From contig NZ_GG695971.1 in the NCBI RefSeq assembly GCF_000159955.1, positions 351,351 through 364,159 of the forward strand: a stretch of DNA of 12,809 nucleotides, given 5' to 3'. This document shows, in pieces, positions 5,544 to 12,809 of this stretch. A program made the translations under genes and the position numbers. The stretch comes from Paenibacillus sp. oral taxon 786 str. D14 (GTDB lineage Bacteria > Bacillota > Bacilli > Paenibacillales > Paenibacillaceae). The stretch's first letter is position 1; the number at the start of each line of letters is the position of its first letter. Under the pieces are notes generated by a model, which had not been told where the DNA came from, did not search any database, and saw only the letters and a list, made by a program, of their open reading frames with translations.

Positions 5544-7214
5544 ATGGAAGAAATGAAGAGCTTGCTAGTGTTGGACCGGTTCCGTGGTGCATTCGAGAAG
5601 ATGGGCGTGGATTATTCGGTGATGCGCCGAATCGTTCAGGTAAAGCTGGCGATGGATGCGAGAAGGAAGCCTACGCTGGCCAAAAGTTCAAATCAGAAGC
5701 GGAAACAGGATACCGCGGAGAGCAACCAGTTTCTGCGCTCGCTGTGGTTGTACGTCCTGTTTGGCGGATTTAGCTCGATGTTCGTGCTGATGGGGGACAA
5801 TCTGCTGTTTCAGATGAGCATCTTGTTCGGCATTATGATGTTTATGGTCATGACTTCGATGATCTCCGATTTCTCCTCGGTGCTGCTGGATATTCGGGAT
5901 CGGAGCATTTTGGCGACGAAGCCGATCAACCGCCGCACGCTCACGATGGCGAAGACGGTACATATTTTTATTTATTTGTTCTTTTTGACCGGAGCCATTG
6001 CGGTGATTCCGCTGGCGGTCGGATTATTCCGGCAAGGGATCGGGTTCTTTGCTCTGATGCTGCTGGAGCTGATCCTGATGGATCTGTTGATCGTGGTGTT
6101 AACCGCGCTGTTGTATTTGGTCGTGCTGCGGTTTTTTGACGGTGAGAAGCTGAAGGATATGATCAATTACGTGCAAATCGGGATGACAATCACGATTGCG
6201 GTAGGTTATCAGGTGTTGGTCCGGCTGTTCGACTTCACGGAGATGGACATCGTCTTCAAGCCGGCGTGGTGGCAGTACCTGGTGCCGCCGGTATGGGTGG
6301 GCGCTTCCTTCCAAACGCTGCTTCACCCGGGCGAAGGTATGACGTATGCCGGTCTGGCGGTGCTGTCCGTCGTTGTTCCGCTGGCCGCGTTCCTGCTGTA
6401 CCTGAAGCTGATGCCGGCGTTGGAGCGGAACCTGCAGAAGCTGGCAGAACCCAGCGCGAAGAGCGGGCAGCGGTCGGGGAAGATGCTGCGCCGAATCTCC
6501 GATTGGCTATGCTCCACGCCGCAGGAGAGCGCCTTTTTCCGTTTCACCTGGTCGATGCTGGGAACGGAGCGTGAGTTTAAGCTGAAGGTGTACCCTTCCC
6601 TGGGCTTCTCTATCGTGTTTCCTTTCATCTTCTTATTCTCGAACGGACTCGATCAGGGCTTGGAAGGGATCTCCGGTTCCCGTTCGTATTTGTTCATTTA
6701 TTTTAGCGGGATTATGCTGCCAACGCTCATCATGATGCTGCGTTACTCCTCCCGATATAAAGCGGCTTGGATCTACCGGACCGCCCCGATCACCAGCGAA
6801 GCGTCTATTTACAAAGGGGCCTTGCTGGCGAGCTTGGTTCGGCTTATGCTGCCTTTGTATGTGGTGGAGGCGGCGATTTTTGCCGTGCTGTTCGGAGCGT
6901 CCATTATCCCTGACTTGATTGTGGCAGGACTCGCGATGTTTGCTTACGCGATTTTTTGTTTCCTATGCATGCGCAAGGGACTACCTTTCTCTGAACCCTT
7001 TGAAGCGGCGGGGCAGCAAAACCAATCCTTTGTATTCATGGGGTTGATGCTGCTGCTCGGCGGATTTGGCTTGCTGCATTGGCTTGCAACGTCGCTTCCG
7101 TTTGGGGTTGTGGCCTACGGGCTGCTGATGATCGCAGGGACATGGCTGGGATGGAGACTGGCTTTTCGGACGCAGGGAACGAAGAAGGTGGCAAGACCGG
7201 ATGGCAATGACTAA
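5544..7214 (+). CDS. ABC exporter permease, large (EcsB/YthQ-like)
   Basis: The product is a 556-residue membrane protein with a basic cytosolic N-terminus of about 65 residues and about 12 hydrophobic segments in two halves (roughly 66-290 and 352-541). A charged cytosolic linker at 291-350 (LERNLQKLAE, MLGTEREFKLKVYP) separates them. It has no nucleotide-binding motif, so it depends on the ATPase encoded 3 bases upstream. From memory it is clearly longer than B. subtilis EcsB (about 400 residues) and nearer YthQ in size and layout. AGAGGTG overlaps the ATPase stop and serves as ribosome binding site. The last 14 bases overlap the next gene, indicating translational coupling. The cargo is unknown. 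Confidence 0.85.
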   Translation: MEEMKSLLVLDRFRGAFEKMGVDYSVMRRIVQVKLAMDARRKPTLAKSSNQKRKQDTAESNQFLRSLWLYVLFGGFSSMFVLMGDNLLFQMSILFGIMMFMVMTSMISDFSSVLLDIRDRSILATKPINRRTLTMAKTVHIFIYLFFLTGAIAVIPLAVGLFRQGIGFFALMLLELILMDLLIVVLTALLYLVVLRFFDGEKLKDMINYVQIGMTITIAVGYQVLVRLFDFTEMDIVFKPAWWQYLVPPVWVGASFQTLLHPGEGMTYAGLAVLSVVVPLAAFLLYLKLMPALERNLQKLAEPSAKSGQRSGKMLRRISDWLCSTPQESAFFRFTWSMLGTEREFKLKVYPSLGFSIVFPFIFLFSNGLDQGLEGISGSRSYLFIYFSGIMLPTLIMMLRYSSRYKAAWIYRTAPITSEASIYKGALLASLVRLMLPLYVVEAAIFAVLFGASIIPDLIVAGLAMFAYAIFCFLCMRKGLPFSEPFEAAGQQNQSFVFMGLMLLLGGFGLLHWLATSLPFGVVAYGLLMIAGTWLGWRLAFRTQGTKKVARPDGND

Positions 7215-7581
7215 GAACAACGGGCCGCGAATTCGCCGGGAAAAGAATACTGTGACCCGAATGATCGCCTTATATTGTCGTAAGGAACATGGCGACAGGG
7301 AGCGGACCCACAGGCGCGCAGCGGTTCATCATCCTGCGACAGTGTTGTTATGCGACGAGTGCGCCGAGCTTCACCGATATGCTGAGCAGCGGCTTGACCG
7401 CTGCCGGTTTGGTGAAGGCAAGACCACGTGCCTGGCGTGCCCTGTGCATTGTTATGCGCCGGTCCAGCGGGAGCGGATTCGCCGGGTGATGGCTTTTGCC
7501 GGACCGCGGATGCTGTGGCGGCACCCGGTGTTAACCCTGATGCACCTCCTCGATGGCGTGAAGAAGGGCCATTCACAGTAA
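7201..7581 (+). CDS. YgbA_NO family protein (nitrous oxide-stimulated promoter family)
   Basis: The product is a 126-residue soluble, basic, Cys-rich protein. Seven cysteines occur at 26, 51, 54, 68, 77, 80 and 84, in the spacing LLCDEC and TTCLACPVHC, which suggests a metal or iron-sulfur site. The pattern RIRREKNTV..MI..YC (11-26), LCDEC.EL..YA..RL..C, CPVHCY and the end MLWRHPVLTLMHLLDG match the YgbA_NO family as I know it. E. coli ygbA belongs to the NsrR regulon, is induced by nitric oxide, and is reported to help growth under nitrosative stress; the biochemical activity is unknown. The ATG at 7201 has AAGGTGG 9 bases upstream and overlaps the permease gene by 14 bases. An ATG at 7207 is an alternative. 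No terminator is evident after it. Confidence 0.85.
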   Translation: MAMTKNNGPRIRREKNTVTRMIALYCRKEHGDRERTHRRAAVHHPATVLLCDECAELHRYAEQRLDRCRFGEGKTTCLACPVHCYAPVQRERIRRVMAFAGPRMLWRHPVLTLMHLLDGVKKGHSQ

Positions 7582-7645
7582 TGTCATAAATTGTACGACC
7601 CTCAAAAAACGTTGATCTGATGCGGGTTTCAGGCCATGTTCGGAA

Positions 7646-7677
7646 TTGTGACATTTCTCATGTGATTTCTGTCACAA
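7646..7677. promoter_or_regulatory. Composite TGTGA/TCACA operator upstream of cydA
   Basis: TGTGA-TTTCTG-TCACA (7661-7676) is a perfect match to the TGTGA-N6-TCACA box bound by Bacillus Fnr and other CRP/FNR-type regulators. TGTGA-CATTTC-TCATG (7647-7662) is an overlapping weaker copy. TTGTGACA (7646-7653) and TGTCACAA (7670-7677) also form a wide dyad with 16 bases between the arms. Rex, the NADH-sensing repressor of cyd in Bacillus, uses similar TTGTGA/TCACAA half-sites, so Fnr-like and Rex-like readings compete. If transcription starts at 7730 (from TAGAAT), the perfect box is centred at -61.5, a classic upstream activator position. Confidence 0.65.
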
Positions 7678-7712
7678 AATTATTACTTTTTCCCCGTTCG
7701 TTTTCATGGATC

Positions 7713-7728
7713 AGTGATAGAATTCACA
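7713..7728. promoter_or_regulatory. Third TGTGA/TCACA-like box over the cydA -10 region
   Basis: AGTGA-TAGAAT-TCACA matches the TGTGA-N6-TCACA box at 9 of 10 positions. Its spacer TAGAAT (7718-7723) could itself be the -10 element. A site there would block RNA polymerase, as expected for a repressor such as Rex. No good -35 lies 16-18 bases upstream (CGTTCG-like). GATAAT at 7732-7737 is an alternative -10. The operator reading is stronger than the promoter reading. Confidence 0.5.
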
Positions 7729-7763
7729 TTAGATAATAATTATTTGAAAGTAGGGGAAAAGAA

Positions 7764-9173
7764 ATGCTGGATCCGATTGTGCTTGCTCGCCTTCAGTTTG
7801 CGGTGACAACGATTTTCCATTTCTTCTTCGTACCCTTGTCCATCGGCCTTGTGCTGCTGATTGCCATCATGGAGACGATGTACGTTGTGAAGGGCAAAGA
7901 AGAATACAAACGGATGGCCAAGTTTTGGGGAAAACTGTTCCTTATCAACTTTGCGGTAGGGGTCGTGACGGGGATTCTTCAAGAATTCCAATTTGGGATG
8001 AACTGGTCGGATTATTCACGCTTTGTGGGTGACGTCTTCGGGGCACCGCTGGCGGTAGAAGCGTTGTTTGCTTTCTTTATGGAATCGACGTTTATCGGAT
8101 TGTGGATTTTCGGATGGGATCGTCTGTCCAAGAAAGTGCACCTGTTGTGCATTTGGCTGGTTGCTTTAGGGACGACCGTCTCGGCGTTCTGGATTCTGGC
8201 CGCAAACTCGTTTATGCAACGTCCAGTTGGTTTCGAGATCAACAACGGCCGCGCGGAGATGAACGACTTCTTCGCTCTGATCGGCAACGGGCAGCTGTGG
8301 GTGGAATTCCCGCACACGGTGTTGGGTGCTTTTGCCACAGGCGCTTTCTTGATCGCTGGGGTCAGCGCATATAAGCTGATGAAACGTCAAGATGTGGCGT
8401 TCTTCAAAAAATCGTTCACGATCGGCATTATCGTAGCCTTGATCGCTTCGTTCGCTACGGCGATGTTTGGTCACCAACAAGCGCAGTACCTGGTGAAGAC
8501 GCAGCCGATGAAAATGGCGGCTTCCGAAGGGCTATGGGGCAAGTCGGGCGACCCTGCTCCTTGGACGCTGTATGCTCATATTGATTCAAATGATCAGAAG
8601 AACAATTTTGAGATTAAAATTCCTTACCTGCTGAGCTTCCTGTCTTACAGTAAGTTCTCCGGTGAGGTTAAAGGCATGCACGAGCTGCAGGCCGAATATG
8701 AACAAACTTATGGTCCTGGCGACTACATTCCTCCGGTACGGACGACCTTCTGGAGCTTCCGGATCATGATTCTCGCCGGCTGTTTGATGATCGTGCTTGG
8801 GATGTACGGAACGTATTTGGCATGGCGCAAAAAGCTTGAGAACCCCAAAAACAACTGGTTCTACCGTGTCATGTTGTGGTCGATTTCGCTGCCGTTTATT
8901 GCGAACACCTCCGGCTGGATTATGACGGAGATCGGGCGTCAGCCATGGACGGTATTTGGCTTGATGCAGACCGCGGATAGCGTATCGCCAAGCGTCACCG
9001 GCGGACAAATTCTGTTCTCCCTGATTGCCTTCACGCTCATTTATGGGGCGCTTGGCGCGGTGATGGCTTACTTGTTCGTGAAAGTGATCAAGAAAGGACC
9101 CAATGAGATCGCCATCACCAGCCGTGATCAGGTCGGGGATCCATTTGGTAAGGAGGGATATCATGTCTCTTAA
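7764..9173 (+). CDS. cydA: Cytochrome bd quinol oxidase subunit I
   Basis: The product is a 469-residue integral membrane protein, the catalytic subunit that oxidises quinol and reduces oxygen to water at very low oxygen. Ligands known from E. coli are all present: His19 (high-spin haem side), His184 in EFPHTVLG (b558), Met387 in GWIMTEIGRQPW (b558), and acidic Glu99 and Glu107 of the proton path. The quinol-binding Lys and Glu correspond to Lys250 and Glu255 in MKMAASEG. The Q-loop is of the short Firmicutes type, accounting for the length below E. coli's 522. AGGGG lies 7 bases before the ATG. It is the first gene of the operon and overlaps cydB by 11 bases. The frame is intact. Confidence 0.97.
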   Translation: MLDPIVLARLQFAVTTIFHFFFVPLSIGLVLLIAIMETMYVVKGKEEYKRMAKFWGKLFLINFAVGVVTGILQEFQFGMNWSDYSRFVGDVFGAPLAVEALFAFFMESTFIGLWIFGWDRLSKKVHLLCIWLVALGTTVSAFWILAANSFMQRPVGFEINNGRAEMNDFFALIGNGQLWVEFPHTVLGAFATGAFLIAGVSAYKLMKRQDVAFFKKSFTIGIIVALIASFATAMFGHQQAQYLVKTQPMKMAASEGLWGKSGDPAPWTLYAHIDSNDQKNNFEIKIPYLLSFLSYSKFSGEVKGMHELQAEYEQTYGPGDYIPPVRTTFWSFRIMILAGCLMIVLGMYGTYLAWRKKLENPKNNWFYRVMLWSISLPFIANTSGWIMTEIGRQPWTVFGLMQTADSVSPSVTGGQILFSLIAFTLIYGALGAVMAYLFVKVIKKGPNEIAITSRDQVGDPFGKEGYHVS

Positions 9174-10176
9174 TGAGCTTTGGTTTGTCCTTGTCGCGGT
9201 GTTGTTTGTGGGGTTCTTCTTCTTGGAAGGCTTCGACTTCGGGGTGGGAATGAGCACCAAGTTTTTGGCCAAGAATGATATGGAACGCCGGGTTCTGATC
9301 AACTCGATTGGCCCGTTCTGGGATGCGAACGAAGTTTGGCTGCTGACCGCCGGGGGCGCGATGTTCGCCGCTTTTCCGAACTGGTACGCCACGTTGTTCA
9401 GCGGCTACTATACACCGCTTGTCGTTTTGCTTCTCGCCTTGATTGCGCGGGGCGTTGCCTTTGAGTTTCGCGGCAAGGTGGACAGCGGCAAATGGAAAGG
9501 CACCTGGGACTGGGCGATCTTCCTCGGCAGCCTGTTGCCTCCGTTCCTGCTGGGCGTTGTGTTCTCCGGCCTGCTGAAGGGCTTGCCGATTGGCGAAGAC
9601 ATGGAAATGAAGGCCGGACTGTTTGATATGGTGAACCTGTACACGTTGATCGGCGGGATCACGGTTGTGATGCTGTGCCTCGTTCACGGGCTGCTGTTTG
9701 CCTCCTTGCGGACGACCGGCAGCTTGCAAGAACGTGCCCGTAAGCTGGCTCACAAGCTGCTTATTCCGCTGGCCGCCCTGTTCGTGATCTTTGGCGTGCT
9801 GACGTACTTCGAAACCGACGTATTTGAAGTGCGCGGCTTGCTGATCAGCCTGGTGGCTGTACTGGGCGTCGTTGCTTTTGTCCTGGCAGGCTGGTTTATT
9901 CGTAAGCAAAAAGACGGCTGGGCGTTTGGCATGACCGGTGCGATGATCGCTTTGTCGATTGCTGCGGTATTTGTGGGGCTATTCCCACGGGTGATGGTCA
10001 GCTCGATTAGCGATGCGTTCTCCTTAACGATCGATACCGCTTCTTCCGGCCACTACTCGCTGAAAGTCATGACGATCGTCGCATGCAGCTTATTGCCATT
10101 CGTGTTAGGCTATCAAATATGGAGCTATTTCGTATTCCATAAACGCGTACACGAGAAGGAGCATTTAGAATATTAA
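9163..10176 (+). CDS. cydB: Cytochrome bd quinol oxidase subunit II
   Basis: The product is a 337-residue membrane protein with about eight to nine helices, the partner of CydA that stabilises the di-haem site. Family marks are LEGFDFGVG (21-29), GPFWDANEVWL (50-60), PNWYATLFSGYY (72-83) and RGVAFEFR (96-103). I chose the ATG at 9163 because AAGGAGGG (9150-9157) precedes it by 5 bases and the protein then begins MSLNELW like other CydB proteins. An upstream in-frame ATG at 9103 would add 20 polar residues lying wholly inside cydA. The gene overlaps cydA by 11 bases, and its stop shares one base with the next start (TAATG). It should be translated together with cydA. Confidence 0.96.
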   Translation: MSLNELWFVLVAVLFVGFFFLEGFDFGVGMSTKFLAKNDMERRVLINSIGPFWDANEVWLLTAGGAMFAAFPNWYATLFSGYYTPLVVLLLALIARGVAFEFRGKVDSGKWKGTWDWAIFLGSLLPPFLLGVVFSGLLKGLPIGEDMEMKAGLFDMVNLYTLIGGITVVMLCLVHGLLFASLRTTGSLQERARKLAHKLLIPLAALFVIFGVLTYFETDVFEVRGLLISLVAVLGVVAFVLAGWFIRKQKDGWAFGMTGAMIALSIAAVFVGLFPRVMVSSISDAFSLTIDTASSGHYSLKVMTIVACSLLPFVLGYQIWSYFVFHKRVHEKEHLEY

Positions 10177-11912
10177 TGGGACGCGGATTAATGAAAATCG
10201 CGGGGATCAAGCAGGTCATGATGATCATGGCCTTGCTGACCCTCGTTCAGAGCTTTGCAATCATCTGGCAGGCCAAATGGTTGGCGGAGGTGATCTCCGC
10301 CCTGTTTGCCGGGGCCAAGCTGCAGGAACAAGCCGGCGGGGCCGGCTTGTTCCTGCTTGCTTTTATCGTCCGTCAGGGCTGCGGCATGATGCAGCAGAAA
10401 ATAGCGTATGCTTTTGCCGAAGAGACGGGACGAAGCTTGCGGGAGCGGGTGCTGGAGAAGTTGTTTCAGCTGGGGCCGCGTTTTGCCGGGACCGCGGGAA
10501 CCGGGAATTTGGTGACGTTGGTGCTTGAAGGGGTGACCAAGTATCGCAATTACCTGGAATTGTTCCTGCCGCGCATGCTGGCCACGGGAATCACCCCGAT
10601 CTTGATTTTGGCTTATGTGTATAAGCTCGATCTGGCTTCCGGGATCATCCTGACGATTACGATGCCGATTCTGATCGCCTTTATGATCCTGATCGGGCTG
10701 GCGGCGCGCAAGCAGACTGAGCGGCAGTTGAAATCGTACCGGACGTTGTCGAACCATTTCGTGGATTCGCTGCGCGGGCTGGAGACGCTGAAGTTCTTGG
10801 GGCGCAGCAAATCGCACATCACATCCATCGACCGGGTTAGCGATGCGTACCGGTCGGCGACGATGAAGACGTTGCGGGTTGCCTTTCTGTCTTCGTTTGC
10901 CTTGGACTTCTTTACGATGTTATCCGTCGCTTCGGTGGCGGTCAGCCTGGGCCTTCGATTGGTGAATGGGGAGATGGTATTGCTGCCGGCCTTAACCGTA
11001 CTAATTCTGGCGCCGGAGTATTTCCTGCCCGTTCGGATGGTAGGTGCAGACTTCCATGCTACCCAAGACGGGAAGGCCGCAGGCGAAGCCATGAACGAGA
11101 TCATTGCTGCCGCGGATGAGGAGGCAGCGAAGGCGGCACCGGTTCCTGCAGGAATGAACTGGACGTGGGGGCCGGAAAGCACGCTGAGCCTGCGCGGGAT
11201 TGGAGTCGTTCACGAGGAGGAAGCGAAGCCTTCCTTAGCCGAGGTGAACCTGACGTTGGGCGGCATGGGCAAAATCGGCATCATCGGCGAAAGCGGGGCC
11301 GGCAAATCGACATTGATCGATGTGCTTGGCGGTTTTCTGCGGCCAACTTCGGGCCGGTTGGTGCTGAACGGCACCGAACTGGGGGATTTGAGTGCGCAGG
11401 GCTGGCGGGAGCAAATCACCTACATCCCGCAGAAACCGTATATTTTCAGTGGGAGCTTGGAGGAAAATATCCGCTTTAATGCGCCGGAAGCCACGCGGGA
11501 AGAGGTGGAGCGCGCGGTGAAGGCAGCCGGTCTGGACGGGCTCGTGCGCAGCTTGCCGGGCGGGCTAAACGAGCGGATTGGCGGCGGTGGTCGTCCATTG
11601 AGCGGTGGTCAGGAGCAGCGTGTGGCGCTGGCCCGGGCTTTGCTTAGTAAGCGGCCGGTGATTTTGCTCGATGAACCGACGGCGCATTTGGACATCGAGA
11701 CGGAATATGAGCTGAAGAACACGATGCTGCCTCTGTTTGAAGGGAAGCTGGTGATTTTGGCGACCCATCGGCTGCACTGGATGCGCGAAATGGATCGGAT
11801 CGTTGTCATGGAGCAGGGCCGAGTGGCTGAGGCAGGGACGCATGCCGAGCTGATGGCCAAGCGCGGAGCTTATTATCGGTTAGCGGCGGCGCAGCGGGAG
11901 GAGATCAAATGA
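10176..11912 (+). CDS. cydD: CydDC transporter, CydD-type ABC half-transporter
   Basis: The product is a 578-residue fusion of a six-helix membrane domain (about 1-310) and an ATPase domain (about 335-578). ATPase motifs are Walker A GESGAGKST (371-379), Q-loop Gln419, signature LSGGQ (475-479), Walker B VILLDEP (495-501) and switch His531. CydDC works at the inner membrane and is needed to assemble cytochrome bd. It was first described as a cysteine/glutathione exporter, and more recent work on the E. coli protein supports haem transport. In Bacillus naming this first ABC gene is often called cydC; I follow the E. coli-type family name. The ATG at 10176 overlaps the cydB stop, with AGAAGGAG 15 bases upstream, rather far. 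An ATG at 10191 (MKIAGIKQ) is a possible alternative. Confidence 0.92.
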   Translation: MGRGLMKIAGIKQVMMIMALLTLVQSFAIIWQAKWLAEVISALFAGAKLQEQAGGAGLFLLAFIVRQGCGMMQQKIAYAFAEETGRSLRERVLEKLFQLGPRFAGTAGTGNLVTLVLEGVTKYRNYLELFLPRMLATGITPILILAYVYKLDLASGIILTITMPILIAFMILIGLAARKQTERQLKSYRTLSNHFVDSLRGLETLKFLGRSKSHITSIDRVSDAYRSATMKTLRVAFLSSFALDFFTMLSVASVAVSLGLRLVNGEMVLLPALTVLILAPEYFLPVRMVGADFHATQDGKAAGEAMNEIIAAADEEAAKAAPVPAGMNWTWGPESTLSLRGIGVVHEEEAKPSLAEVNLTLGGMGKIGIIGESGAGKSTLIDVLGGFLRPTSGRLVLNGTELGDLSAQGWREQITYIPQKPYIFSGSLEENIRFNAPEATREEVERAVKAAGLDGLVRSLPGGLNERIGGGGRPLSGGQEQRVALARALLSKRPVILLDEPTAHLDIETEYELKNTMLPLFEGKLVILATHRLHWMREMDRIVVMEQGRVAEAGTHAELMAKRGAYYRLAAAQREEIK

Positions 11913-12809
11913 AGCAGGAGTCCTGGGTTCGGCCTTATTTTCGGTTGTATAGCGGCCGGTTTGCGTTATATCTGATTCTGGGCGTGTTAACGCTGGTTTC
12001 CGCCGGGATGTTGATGTTCACTTCCGGTTTCTTGATCTCGAAATCGGCGTTGCAGCCCTATAATATCTTGCTTGTGTATGTACCGATCGTTGGCGTTCGC
12101 ACGTTTGGGATCGGGCGGGCGGTGATTCATTATGTCGAACGGTTGGTTGGACATGACACAGTGCTGCGGATTTTGGCGAAAATGCGCGTGCGGCTCTATC
12201 GCGTGCTGGAACCGCAGGCTTTGTTCATCCGCTCCCGATTCCGGACGGGCGATATTCTTGGCGCCCTTGCCGATGATATTGAGCAGTTGCAGAACGTGTA
12301 TATCCGCACCGTCTTTCCGAGCGTAGTGGCGTTGATCCTCTATGCGGCCGTGATCGTGGCCATGGGTGTGTTCGACGTGACGTTTTCACTGCTGTTAGCT
12401 GCGTATATCCTTGTGCTCGTCGTCGTGCTCCCGTACATTTCGCTGCGGTTGACGAAGCGGACGAACGAGGAGGTCAAGCAAGAACGGAACGGGCTGTACC
12501 AGAAGCTGACCGATGCCGTCATGGGGATCGGCGATTGGGTGATCAGCGGCCGTTCGGCGGAGTTCCTTGCTTCCTATGCGGAGGATGAGGTCGCGGTGGC
12601 GCGCAAGGACCGCAAGCTGCGGGCTTGGGCCCGCTGGCGCAGCTTTATCGGCCACTTCGTCGTGGGCCTCGTCGTCGTATCGATGGTGTATTGGGCCGGC
12701 GGCGAAGCGGCGGCCGGTCGGATCGATGCCACGCTGATTGCGGCGTTTGTGCTGATCGTGTTCCCGCTGTCGGACGCGTTCTTGCCGGTGTCCGAAGCGG
12801 TGGAGCGCA
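11909..12809 (+). CDS. cydC: CydDC transporter, CydC-type ABC half-transporter (partial)
   Basis: Translation from the ATG at 11909 stays open for 300 codons to the window end, covering the membrane domain only; the ATPase domain lies beyond. It begins MKQESWVRPY and has early helices with SGFLISKSAL (39-48). The segment YVERLVGHDTVLR (75-87) matches the E. coli CydC stretch around Arg81 and His85. His82 here aligns with His85, reported as a haem-contacting residue, and this segment identifies the CydC-type partner. GGAGGAG precedes the start by a few bases, and ATGA overlaps the cydD stop, so the two half-transporters are coupled for 1:1 assembly. No frameshift or stop is seen in the visible part. 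Confidence 0.92.
   Translation, partial: MKQESWVRPYFRLYSGRFALYLILGVLTLVSAGMLMFTSGFLISKSALQPYNILLVYVPIVGVRTFGIGRAVIHYVERLVGHDTVLRILAKMRVRLYRVLEPQALFIRSRFRTGDILGALADDIEQLQNVYIRTVFPSVVALILYAAVIVAMGVFDVTFSLLLAAYILVLVVVLPYISLRLTKRTNEEVKQERNGLYQKLTDAVMGIGDWVISGRSAEFLASYAEDEVAVARKDRKLRAWARWRSFIGHFVVGLVVVSMVYWAGGEAAAGRIDATLIAAFVLIVFPLSDAFLPVSEAVER

Noticed and set aside
1..12809. CRISPR arrays, tRNA or rRNA genes, toxin-antitoxin pairs, prophage genes
   Set aside because: I saw no repeat-spacer pattern, cloverleaf, rRNA-like sequence or phage or toxin families on either strand.

Overview
The window looks like a chromosomal segment of a Paenibacillus-type member of the Bacillota. The signs are strong AGGAGG-type ribosome binding sites, sigma-A-like promoters, T-tailed terminators, moderate-to-high GC coding DNA, a Bacillales-type DUF4023 microprotein, and a cydA-cydB-ABC-ABC operon with a short-Q-loop CydA. 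This placement is inference from gene content and style; no 16S rRNA or other phylogenetic marker is present.

Left flank (1-2030): worn, accessory-type DNA. It holds a decayed IS3-family insertion sequence whose A6G frameshift heptamer survives, and a six-helix membrane protein on the minus strand with two matching dyads upstream. It also holds a 61-codon Gly/Asn/Gln-rich small gene with its own terminator, a 42-codon DUF4023 gene on the minus strand, and a stump of a Gfo/Idh/MocA oxidoreductase.

Middle (2036-4680): an aldo/keto reductase on the minus strand, with a clear promoter and terminator, is divergent from a monofunctional haem catalase on the plus strand. The catalase has PerR-like sequences in front of it and a terminator behind it. 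Both are carbonyl or peroxide stress functions.

Right (4720-12809): two tightly packed plus-strand units. The first is an Ecs/Yth-type ABC exporter (ATPase plus about 12-helix permease) translationally coupled to a Cys-rich protein of the YgbA_NO ('nitrous oxide-stimulated promoter') family. The second, after a 182-base gap with several TGTGA/TCACA half-sites, is cydA-cydB-cydD-cydC, for cytochrome bd quinol oxidase and its assembly ABC transporter. Every junction in the cyd operon overlaps (11, 1 and 4 bases), and cydC runs off the window end. A predicted nitrosative-stress protein beside the NO-tolerant bd oxidase, plus catalase, suggests a micro-oxic/oxidative/nitrosative stress neighbourhood.

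No wholly new system is evident. The least explained parts are the exporter-YgbA_NO-cyd arrangement, the composite operator in front of cydA, the paired dyads at 1093-1136, and the two microproteins.
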